A stretch of DNA of 64,000 nucleotides from an uncultured Clostridium sp. (GTDB taxonomy: Bacteria > Bacillota > Clostridia > Lachnospirales > Lachnospiraceae): contig URNT01000011.1 of assembly GCA_900549235.1 (NCBI GenBank), positions 1-64,000 of the forward strand. Reading direction: 5' to 3'. Below are positions 7,117 through 13,392 of this stretch, one piece after another. A program made the position numbers and the translations under genes. The notes under the pieces are model-generated. The model ran no database searches, was not told where the DNA came from, and saw only the letters and a program-made list of their open reading frames with translations. Numbering within the stretch: the stretch's first letter is position 1; each line of letters begins with the position of its first letter.

Positions 7117-7458
7117 CTATTTCTCCGGCATTTCGTACAGCCTCGGTATTACTGCTGCAAACGGCTGTACGTCCATGCCGCCCCTTACTATAGCTGCACC
7201 GCCAGCCGTAAGCAGATAGCTTACGCACGCTTTCTGTATCTCGTCCAGAACCTCTAAGCAGCGCTCTTTTGTGGCATACTCTCCGATTTCCTCTAAACAC
7301 CCGTCACTTATGCAAATTACGTGGCGCTTTTTGTCTGCCTCTGCGCCGCCTCTCTTTTTCTTTATGTCCTCGTACTCTCCATACTCTACGCAGGCGTAAT
7401 TACCGCCCAGTCTATACAGCTTTTCTTTATTCTGGCTGCGTATATATACCTCGCTCAT
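7117..7458 (-). CDS. phage hypothetical protein
   Basis: 113 residues, ATG 7458 with AAGGAG 12 bases upstream. Contains YRLGGNYACVEYGEYEDI and KRHVICISDGCLEEIGEYATKERCLEVLDEIQ, a compact alpha/beta pattern in which a short beta strand precedes a helix. No catalytic motif seen and no confident family. It sits in the coupled gene chain. Confidence 0.55.
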   Translation of the reverse strand: MSEVYIRSQNKEKLYRLGGNYACVEYGEYEDIKKKRGGAEADKKRHVICISDGCLEEIGEYATKERCLEVLDEIQKACVSYLLTAGGAAIVRGGMDVQPFAAVIPRLYEMPEK

Positions 7459-7463
7459 TGCCT

Positions 7464-7706
7464 TTATCTCCTTGCCTCTAAGTTTTCCATTTCAGAAATG
7501 CAGTTTGACGGTATCAGCTCATAAGCTGCCGCCTCTATTTCTGTAAGCGCCTCTTTGTACTCAATGTATCCCCACGCCTGCCGTGCTATCTCTGGTACGT
7601 TCTGCCGTTCCTTAAAATTTTCTATATGTAAAATCTCGTTTCCCTGCGGCTTTGGAAATGTCCCCAGTGATAACGGGCGTAAAGGGCTGTAATATTTGTG
7701 GCTCAT
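7464..7706 (-). CDS. phage hypothetical protein (YYSPLRP type)
   Basis: 80 residues. Opens with KYYSPLRPLSLGTFPKPQGNEI and contains QAWGYIEYKEALTEIEAAAYELIPS. I believe this pattern recurs in Clostridia phage and mobile-element proteins of unknown function, but I cannot name a family. Start ATG 7706 overlaps the end of the upstream membrane-anchored gene by four bases; the last codons provide the ribosome site for the next gene. Confidence 0.6.
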   Translation of the reverse strand: MSHKYYSPLRPLSLGTFPKPQGNEILHIENFKERQNVPEIARQAWGYIEYKEALTEIEAAAYELIPSNCISEMENLEARR

Positions 7707-8071
7707 TCCTCCGCCCCGCTTTCTTCTTTATGTTCTTGGTAGCCCTCTAAGTAGCCTATTGCCTCTACGTCAATGTCCTTGCCGTCTTTACCGTCGTTAT
7801 TTATCCGAATTTTGCCGTAGTAGGCGTAAATACAGCAGCCGTCATAGTCATATACTCTTATGCTGCCCTCTGTGGCTGCCTCTGGTGTTTCAATAACCAG
7901 CGGCTCTGCCTGCTGCATCTGTGCTGCTACCTGTTCGTCTGTTACTGGCTCGCTGTTCTTTCCTCTGTACCAGATAGCCAGCATAAACAAAATGATTGCC
8001 AGCACGCCTGCCGCTATAATGGCTACGTACTGTATCAGTTTCTTAACTGTCTGTCGTTTTCGTTTTCTCAT
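7703..8071 (-). CDS. membrane-anchored phage protein
   Basis: 122 residues. A basic N-terminus (MRKRKRQTVKK) is followed by one transmembrane helix, residues 13-35 (IQYVAIIAAGVLAIILFMLAI), and an extracytoplasmic domain containing RVYDYDGCCIYAYYGKIRINNDGKDGKD. Inside-positive topology predicts an Nin-Cout protein. ATG 8071 has GAGGCGGG as ribosome site and overlaps the upstream gene by 29 bases. Function unknown. Confidence 0.6.
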   Translation of the reverse strand: MRKRKRQTVKKLIQYVAIIAAGVLAIILFMLAIWYRGKNSEPVTDEQVAAQMQQAEPLVIETPEAATEGSIRVYDYDGCCIYAYYGKIRINNDGKDGKDIDVEAIGYLEGYQEHKEESGAEE

Positions 8072-8597
8072 TTCCCGCCTCGCTTTCCTCTATCATTGCA
8101 ACCCTGCTACGCCGTTCTATCCCCGTAGCCATAAACGCTATTTTCATATCTCTTTCGTTAAATTCGTCGTAGTCTCCTACTGGTGCATCTTCTGGGAAAA
8201 TCTTCTGTGCCTGTATGAAAGCGTCCATAAATGTACTTAATTCCTCATAAAATACGTTTCTGTAAAATTCAAACTCTAACTCTATTTCGATTTTCTGCGC
8301 TTTCGTGCAATATATGCCGATTTTCTGCCGCCGTCCGTATGGCTTGTATGCTGTTCTGTCAGATTTAGCACCCATGACCTTATACATACACTGCCGCAGC
8401 AGTTTTATTTCGTGCTTTCCGTTGTAGGAAAATATCGTATATTCATACTCTTCCTTTTGCAGTTCGTCTAAGGAATTTATACCGTTATCCTTAAGCAGCT
8501 TTGCAAGTTTCTTTTGCGCTGTCGTTTTCTCGCCGCCTACACCCCGCTCTGCCAGTGCTTGCAGCTTTTTAATACGCTGTATTGTTTTTTCGTCCAT
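8043..8597 (-). CDS. DUF2786-like phage protein
   Basis: 184 residues from ATG 8597 (AGAGAGGG seven bases before); an in-frame ATG further up lacks a site. The N-terminus IKKLQALAERGVGGEKTTAQKKLAKLLKDNGI (about 7-38) has the DUF2786 pattern. The rest contains FSYNGKHEIKLLRQCMYKV and a long helical region, ending acidic. DUF2786 proteins occur in phages and bacteria without an assigned role. The first codons overlap the upstream membrane protein gene. Confidence 0.7.
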   Translation of the reverse strand: MDEKTIQRIKKLQALAERGVGGEKTTAQKKLAKLLKDNGINSLDELQKEEYEYTIFSYNGKHEIKLLRQCMYKVMGAKSDRTAYKPYGRRQKIGIYCTKAQKIEIELEFEFYRNVFYEELSTFMDAFIQAQKIFPEDAPVGDYDEFNERDMKIAFMATGIERRSRVAMIEESEAGNEKTKTTDS

Positions 8598-8907
8598 GTA
8601 TTGCCCTCTCTTCTGTAGCAAAATAGTAGTTGTCTACTATCAGCATTTTTTTACTGAAAAGGCACATAAGCCCCAGTGGTACGGTAATAACCGCTATTGT
8701 TATGTCGCCCTCTGTCGCCCATACCGCCAGTACGGTAACTGCCAGCATTGCAAGCCCGTAGGCTTTCTGCTTAATGAAATACCAGCGGCGGGCTTTCTTT
8801 GCCTGCTCCCGCTGCCGCCTCTGCTCTTTTTTTCTTTCGCAATCTGCTATGGCATCTGCATAGCCTCTCTGGTATGCGTTCTCTACTATCAATGCCTCTG
8901 CTGCCAT
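8569..8907 (-). CDS. small two-span membrane protein of the element
   Basis: 112 residues from ATG 8907, chosen because GAGAGGCAGAGA stands directly in front. The frame is open further upstream, with a GTG at 9039 and an ATG at 9006 that would add 33-44 very basic residues but lack a ribosome site. The start region is a charged coiled stretch (DCERKKEQRRQREQAKKARRW), then two hydrophobic helices (YGLAMLAVTVLAVWA and IAVITVPLGLMCLF). No family recognised. It is the first gene after the tRNA. Confidence 0.5.
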   Translation of the reverse strand: MAAEALIVENAYQRGYADAIADCERKKEQRRQREQAKKARRWYFIKQKAYGLAMLAVTVLAVWATEGDITIAVITVPLGLMCLFSKKMLIVDNYYFATEERAIHGRKNNTAY

Positions 8908-9142
8908 TCTCTGCCTCTCTTCCTTTCGGCGGCGCTCTCTGTCTTTCCATGTGTGCCGCTCTCCTGTTCTGGCGTTTGGTTTTACCGTGCGGGCTGCTTT
9001 TCGCATTAAAAAGCAACTGAAAACCTGTTGACTGTCCACATACTTTCTGGCTGGTATGACCGCCGCTATTTTTCCACGGTATACAGATTGCAGCTATTAG
9101 CCTGCTGCCCTCTGCCGCAGGCTCGCCATGCCTGCTACGCAA

Positions 9143-9216
9143 TGTGCCGTGTGGGATTTGAACCCACGACTTGCCGCTTATGAGGCGGCTGCTCTAACCA
9201 ACTGAACTAACGGCAC
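9143..9216 (-). tRNA. tRNA with CAT anticodon (Met or Ile2)
   Basis: Full cloverleaf: acceptor GTGCCGT/ACGGCAC, D arm with GGTTAGAGC, anticodon stem GCCGC/GCGGC with loop CTCATAA (anticodon CAT), T arm GTGGG-TTCAAAT-CCCAC, discriminator A, no encoded CCA. The initiator hallmarks (unpaired first acceptor position, three G-C pairs in the anticodon stem) are missing, so it is elongator Met or a lysidine-modified Ile tRNA. It sits alone between two element genes, so it belongs to the element cargo. Confidence 0.9.
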
Positions 9217-9235
9217 TCGTGGCGGCTGCTGCCGC

Positions 9236-10285
9236 CTAATACGGTATGTCTAAACCGTTTTCTTTCAAAAAATCTAATATTTTTATGTACCCTAAACCTT
9301 TATTTGTTGGTATCCACATTCCCTCGTTATCGTATTCCCCGCCATTTAATACATAGTCTGCAAGCCTCTTATCTTCTTTTTCCAGCTTAATAATTCTGTC
9401 TTTGTCTTGCAGTATTCCGAAGAGGCAAAATATGCAGCCAGTTCTCTTGCAACCTGTCGTACAAAATTGACACCCTCGATAATCATTAGTAGCCTCGTAT
9501 ATGGTTATCTGCCCCTCTATCTGCTCCTTATCTAACTTAGGTATTATTTTTCCGTAACATTCTGCGTAGTCCAGCTCGTACTTAAATAGATACTCTAATA
9601 CGTCGTTTTCGCTCCAAAATGACATAGGCGCAGACATAGGTCTTTTTAAGTCAAAAGCATTGCAGCCATGCTTTAACCATTTTTGTAATCTCAAATTGCT
9701 TTCCTCTGCCATTGTCGCCACTATAGGCAGCCTGCCCGTTTCTTTCTCGTACTGCTTTGCTGGTTTCTTTTTCATGTAATCGCAGCATTTATGCGATATT
9801 CTAAAAGGCGCATCTAATAAGAATTTATACTGTGGAATGTTGTACTTGCTCTTATCTCCGTTTTTATCTACAGCCGTACCGTTTAATTTTGCCATTCTAT
9901 ATGTATAGCAATTTCCATTTTTTAGCCCTTTTCTCGCCTCTGCTATTGTTTGTGCAACCTCTTTGGATATAACCGGATAGCCATACTCTGTAATAATCTG
10001 TTTGAAATTCTTTTCTGGTCTTAAAATTATGTCTGCGTGCTTTTTCCCGCAGGCTCTTACACTTCTATGCTCTAACCCAGTGTCTATAAATACTCTTGGC
10101 AATTTTGCTCTTACAAATCGCCTTTCTATATCGTCTAATACTCTGCTATCCTTTCCACCGCTTATGCTTAAGTATGCGTCGTTGCGGTCTATAAACGCAT
10201 CTATACGCCGTGCAGTCATTCTGATTTTTGCATCAAGTGGTAAACTCTGCATCTGGTATAAATCAATTTTTGTATGTGCTGCCAT
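9236..10285 (-). CDS. PAPS-reductase/DndC-like PP-loop protein (phage)
   Basis: 349 residues. The PP-loop SGGKDS (42-47) marks the adenine-nucleotide alpha-hydrolase fold shared by PAPS reductases and the DNA phosphorothioation enzyme DndC. A cysteine group at 272, 275, 279, 284 and 287 (CQFCTTGC, GCIFC) resembles an iron-sulfur site, and 167-168 holds CC. Phages often carry such single proteins. Possible roles are sulfur transfer to DNA, RNA or thiol chemistry; none can be picked from sequence, and no other dnd gene is nearby. ATG 10285 follows AGAGAGGCAGAAA. The residue after the loop differs from typical reductases (KDSRVLDDI). Confidence 0.85.
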   Translation of the reverse strand: MAAHTKIDLYQMQSLPLDAKIRMTARRIDAFIDRNDAYLSISGGKDSRVLDDIERRFVRAKLPRVFIDTGLEHRSVRACGKKHADIILRPEKNFKQIITEYGYPVISKEVAQTIAEARKGLKNGNCYTYRMAKLNGTAVDKNGDKSKYNIPQYKFLLDAPFRISHKCCDYMKKKPAKQYEKETGRLPIVATMAEESNLRLQKWLKHGCNAFDLKRPMSAPMSFWSENDVLEYLFKYELDYAECYGKIIPKLDKEQIEGQITIYEATNDYRGCQFCTTGCKRTGCIFCLFGILQDKDRIIKLEKEDKRLADYVLNGGEYDNEGMWIPTNKGLGYIKILDFLKENGLDIPY

Positions 10286-10312
10286 TTTCTGCCTCTCTTT
10301 TGTTTCTCTGGT

Positions 10313-10507
10313 TTATAATGCCTGCTGCCCCGCTGCCGCCGTGTAGGTTTTAAGTGTGGCGTTGCAGCGTTTGAACTCCCTATAAATTGTGTCCCTATGT
10401 GTTCCCAGTACCTCTGCAATATCGCTTACACTGCTGCCCTGCTTACTCATAGCCTCTATGGTCTGCCTGTCCTCGTAATGCAGGCGCTTGTACTTTCGTT
10501 TCGCCAT
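10313..10507 (-). CDS. small HTH DNA-binding protein (IS30-like HTH_38 domain)
   Basis: 64 residues made almost wholly of a helix-turn-helix: KYKRLHYEDRQTIEAMSKQG, then SVSDIAEVLGTHRDTIYREFKR. This is the N-terminal domain form found in IS30 transposases and in small regulators. There is no DDE catalytic domain, so it is not a transposase. It is the first gene of the minus-strand arm, with AAAGGAGC as ribosome site, and may control the arm's transcription. Confidence 0.75.
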   Translation of the reverse strand: MAKRKYKRLHYEDRQTIEAMSKQGSSVSDIAEVLGTHRDTIYREFKRCNATLKTYTAAAGQQAL

Positions 10508-10544
10508 GTTCTATGCTCCTTTCCGTCCTCATTTGCTTTTATGG

Positions 10545-10584
10545 TAAAAAAATAAGCGTGTCAGAGTTTTTACGCTCTGCACGC
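10545..10584 (-). terminator. terminator upstream of the element arm
   Basis: On the minus strand: stem GCGTG.AGAG / CTCT.CACGC (10556-10584), then TTATTTTTTT. It lies between the HTH gene and chromosomal-side transcription. Confidence 0.75.
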
Positions 10585-10607
10585 TCTTCTTTTCTGCTGT
10601 TTCCTAT

Positions 10608-10653
10608 AAAAAAAGAAAATCGGCAGAGGCTTTATAACCTCTTGTCGATTTTC
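10608..10653 (-). terminator. strong terminator after the 67-aa gene
   Basis: Stem GAAAATCG / CGATTTTC (10615-10622 / 10646-10653) continued by AGAGG / CCTCT, with an eight-base loop, then seven Ts on the minus strand. It ends the 10672 gene's transcript and forms the second half of a double terminator. Confidence 0.85.
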
Positions 10654-10671
10654 ATTCTAAAACTTATCAAA

Positions 10672-10875
10672 TTAGTGCTGCTCATAGGACTCCATGGTAC
10701 AGGCAGCCTGAGCGCAGGCACATTCCTGTTCCGCCATATAACGGACTACCAGCTCAGCCCGGCGGCGCCCCAGTACCCCGGTGAGTTCTCTGGAAGTCAG
10801 AATCCCGTTATAATACATTTTTACAAGATCCATAGGTCCGCTCCCTACCTCCGCTACCAGCTCCAGATGTGTCAT
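10672..10875 (-). CDS. small hypothetical protein (67 aa)
   Basis: ATG 10875 preceded by AAGGGGG at a usable distance, followed by a strong terminator, so it has the architecture of a real single gene. Residues include SGPMDLVKMYYNGILTSREL and LGRRRAELVVRYM, then a Cys/Ala-rich tail. No family recognised. It lies at the edge of the mobile element and could belong to either side. A possible -10 TATAGT lies in the upstream 60 bases with a poor -35. Confidence 0.5.
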   Translation of the reverse strand: MTHLELVAEVGSGPMDLVKMYYNGILTSRELTGVLGRRRAELVVRYMAEQECACAQAACTMESYEQH

Positions 10876-11080
10876 TTTTGTATTCCCCCTTATCCCATTT
10901 TCCTTTTTCTGTAAAAAGACACAATGATACTATATGCGGGTATTTTATAAATATGACACTTCTTTTCCTGATATACCCCTTTCCTTTAAAATTTCGTAAG
11001 CTTTTCTTCAAATTGCGTCCATGAATTTCCTGTATAATAAAAAAAGCCGGAAGCTCCGGCATACAAAAGGAGGAACCATT

Positions 11081-11893
11081 ATGGATACAAACAGAAAAAT
11101 TCTGATCGGAGCCATCAGTGCTGCCGTGATCATCGGAGGCGTGGCCATCGGCCTTGTGCTGAGCCGGGGGCCGGAGACCTCGAGCCTGGCTACTATTCAT
11201 ACAGAAGCACCCACAGAGACGGAGCCGGAGACCTCCGCGTCTGCCACAGAGACGGAAACTGAGCCTCAGACACAGGAGGCGGCCGACAAGGTAACGGCTG
11301 AGATAGAAACCTACACAAACGGCAGCATCTCCATCCAGTACCCGGTTGTAAAGGGGATGACTGACGCCGATCAGGAGGCCAGGGTCAATGAACTCTTAAA
11401 ATCCAATGCCCTTTCTGTGATCGAAGCCAACGGAGCCGATGAGAGCACTGACACCATTTCCGTCCAGTGCACCCTGGTTTCTGTAGACAGCAAGCGGCTT
11501 ACCGCCTCCTACAGCGGCTATTTAAGCTCACCAGGCGCGGCTCATCCCTTTAACCTGTTTTACACCAATACAGTAAACCTTCTTCAGGCTCAGGATATGG
11601 GCCTTGGGGACTTTACAGATGCCTATACCATGGCTGGATATGTGCTCAGCGATGACGTGGTCTTTGAAGGGCTGGACGCAGACCAGGAAAAGGCAGTTCT
11701 CGAATACCGCTCCACCCTGGATATGGATACACTGACTGCCATTTTTGACCAGGCAGATTTTCCGCTGAAGGCAAAGGATCAGTGGCCGGAATCCTTCAGC
11801 TACGAAGCTCAGGGCTCCATCCTCTTTTCCCTTCCGGTGCCCCACGCTCTGGGTGATTATGTGATCGTATCCTTTGATCCCACTACGAAATAA
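11081..11893 (+). CDS. membrane-anchored DUF4163/PdaC-like protein
   Basis: 270 residues from ATG 11081, with AAAGGAGG seven bases before; an earlier in-frame ATG lacks a site. Residues 5-30 form a transmembrane anchor (ILIGAISAAVIIGGVAIGLVL), then a Thr/Glu-rich linker to about residue 72. The remaining domain (TNGSISIQYPVVKGM, SANALSV-type helix, TASYSGYLSSPGAAHPFN, and the final GDYVIVSFDPTTK) follows the DUF4163-DUF3298 pattern of PdaC/RsiV extracellular domains. Bacillus PdaC adds a deacetylase domain, which is absent here. Probably an envelope protein binding cell-wall material; function is inference. A small hairpin GCCGG-AAGCT-CCGGC precedes the ribosome site. Confidence 0.7.
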   Translation: MDTNRKILIGAISAAVIIGGVAIGLVLSRGPETSSLATIHTEAPTETEPETSASATETETEPQTQEAADKVTAEIETYTNGSISIQYPVVKGMTDADQEARVNELLKSNALSVIEANGADESTDTISVQCTLVSVDSKRLTASYSGYLSSPGAAHPFNLFYTNTVNLLQAQDMGLGDFTDAYTMAGYVLSDDVVFEGLDADQEKAVLEYRSTLDMDTLTAIFDQADFPLKAKDQWPESFSYEAQGSILFSLPVPHALGDYVIVSFDPTTK

Positions 11894-11908
11894 ATCATCC
11901 TCAGATGG

Positions 11909-11937
11909 TTGCCACCACCGGTTATTTAGGATATAAT
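11909..11937 (+). promoter_or_regulatory. upp promoter
   Basis: TTGCCA (11909-11914), 17-base spacer, TATAAT (11932-11937), about 45 bases before the upp start. Confidence 0.7.
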
Positions 11938-11983
11938 ACTGATATAGTATTAAATATGATTCCAACAGATGAAGGAGCACTTT

Positions 11984-12613
11984 ATGGACAATGTAATGGT
12001 TTTTGACCACCCGCTGATTCAGCACAAAATTTCGATCCTGCGCAATAAATCAACCGGAACCAATGAATTCCGCGCCTTGATCGAGGAGATTGCCAACCTG
12101 ATGGGCTTTGAGGCCCTCCGTGACCTGCCATTAGAGGATGTGGAGGTAGAAACTCCCATCGAAACCTGTATGACCCCTATGCTGGCAGGCCGCAAGCTGG
12201 CCATCGTCCCCATCCTGCGTGCCGGCCTTGGCATGGTAAACGGGATCCTGGCCCTGGTGCCAAGCGCGAAGGTTGGCCACATCGGTCTGTACCGCGACGA
12301 GGTGACCCATGAGCCTCATGAATACTACTGCAAGCTTCCGGATCCCATCGAGGAGCGTACCATTATCGTCACAGACCCCATGCTGGCTACCGGCGGTTCC
12401 GCTGTTTCCGCTGTTGACTTTATCAAGGCCCACGGCGGAAAAAAGATTAAGTTCATGGCGATCATCGCAGCTCCTGAGGGGTTAGAGCGTCTGAGAGCGG
12501 CCCATCCGGACATCCAGATCTATATCGGCCACTTAGACCGCTGCCTCAATGAAAATGCCTACATCTGCCCAGGTCTTGGAGATGCAGGTGACCGTATTTT
12601 CGGAACTAAATAA
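11984..12613 (+). CDS. upp: uracil phosphoribosyltransferase
   Basis: 209 residues from ATG 11984, the family's usual length; AAGGAG lies eight bases upstream and the in-frame ATG at 11969 falls on that site. Uracil plus PRPP gives UMP and pyrophosphate in pyrimidine salvage. Conserved blocks: [20 protein letters not shown] at the N-terminus, the flexible loop [16 protein letters not shown], the PRPP motif [17 protein letters not shown] and the C-terminal [15 protein letters not shown]. Monocistronic, with its own promoter and terminator. It complements the nucleoside cluster at 29-41 kb, which frees uracil through Udp. Confidence 0.98.
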   Translation: MDNVMVFDHPLIQHKISILRNKSTGTNEFRALIEEIANLMGFEALRDLPLEDVEVETPIETCMTPMLAGRKLAIVPILRAGLGMVNGILALVPSAKVGHIGLYRDEVTHEPHEYYCKLPDPIEERTIIVTDPMLATGGSAVSAVDFIKAHGGKKIKFMAIIAAPEGLERLRAAHPDIQIYIGHLDRCLNENAYICPGLGDAGDRIFGTK

Positions 12614-12621
12614 AACAAACT

Positions 12622-12670
12622 GCCCCGGCCCGCACAGTGATCCTGTGCAGCCGGGGCTTCTTTTTATTTC
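12622..12670. terminator. bidirectional terminator between upp and the beta-helix gene
   Basis: GCCCCGGC / GCCGGGGC (12622-12629 / 12650-12657) with inner GCACAG/CTGTGC and a T-rich tail on the plus strand (TTCTTTTTATTTC). It lies between convergent genes; the reverse side has few Ts. Confidence 0.8.
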
Positions 12671-13389
12671 ACTACCTTAAGTCCGCCTTTTCCTTTTTCT
12701 TCAGCTTCCTGCTCTCTTACTTCCTTAACTACGATCTCAGACTGGCTCTTGTAGATAGACTCAGCCGGTACGCAGCCTCTTACGCTGGAAAGAGGATAGA
12801 TGTTAGTATTCTTTCCTACTACAGTTCCCGGATTTAAGACGCTGTTGCAGCCTACCTCAACGTGATCGCCCAGGATCGCGCCGAATTTCTTTAAGCCGGT
12901 GGTCACATCACCGTTCTCAGCGTGTACCTTTACAAGGGTCTTGTCAGACTTTACATTGGAGGTAACAGCGCCTGCTCCCAGGTGGGACTTGTAGCCCAGG
13001 ATCGAATCGCCTACATAGTTGAAATGAGGGATCTGAACCTCATCAAAGATAATGGAATTTTTGATCTCACAGGAATTGCCGATGACAGCCTTCTCACCGA
13101 TAATCACACTGCCTCTTAAGTAAGCGCTCTGTCGGATCTGTGCGCCTGTGCAGATGATCATAGGACCTGCCATGGCTACGGTAGGTGCTACCTTTACGCT
13201 TCTGTGCACCCAGATATTCCGGCCCAGCTTTTTGTACTCAGACTCCGGCAGCAGCTCGCCCAGAGATTCGATAAAGCTTCCAAGCTCGGAAAGAACCTCC
13301 CAGGGATATACATGGCCTTCAAAAATCTTCTCCGCAATAGTATGGTTGGTGCCTAACAGTTCTCTGATTGTCATCTGTTCTAACTTCAT
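12664..13389 (-). CDS. left-handed beta-helix (hexapeptide) acyltransferase-like protein
   Basis: 241 residues. The centre consists of hexapeptide repeats (about 65-200: VAMAGPMIICTGAQIRQSAYLRG, AVIGNSCEIKNSII, YVGDSILGYKSHLGAGAVTSNVKSD) typical of the C-terminal acetyltransferase part of GlmU-like proteins. It lacks the N-terminal pyrophosphorylase (no LxxGxGTRM), so it cannot make UDP-GlcNAc alone. Database names of the UDP-GlcNAc pyrophosphorylase kind for such proteins are probably inherited. The loop GDVTTGLKKFGAI and the C-terminal Lys/Glu tail are distinct. It follows topB by three bases. Substrate unknown. Confidence 0.8.
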   Translation of the reverse strand: MKLEQMTIRELLGTNHTIAEKIFEGHVYPWEVLSELGSFIESLGELLPESEYKKLGRNIWVHRSVKVAPTVAMAGPMIICTGAQIRQSAYLRGSVIIGEKAVIGNSCEIKNSIIFDEVQIPHFNYVGDSILGYKSHLGAGAVTSNVKSDKTLVKVHAENGDVTTGLKKFGAILGDHVEVGCNSVLNPGTVVGKNTNIYPLSSVRGCVPAESIYKSQSEIVVKEVREQEAEEKGKGGLKVVK

Positions 13390-13392
13390 AGG

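Noticed and set aside
9236..10285. Complete Dnd phosphorothioation system
   Set aside because: Only a DndC-like PP-loop protein is present; no dndB, dndD, dndE or cysteine desulfurase genes lie nearby.
10313..10507. IS30 transposase fragment
   Set aside because: The protein is a complete 64-residue HTH domain with a proper start and stop and no trace of a DDE domain around it; better described as a small regulator.
12664..13389. GlmU (bifunctional UDP-GlcNAc pyrophosphorylase)
   Set aside because: The nucleotidyltransferase domain with the LxxGxGTRM motif is missing; only hexapeptide repeats are present.
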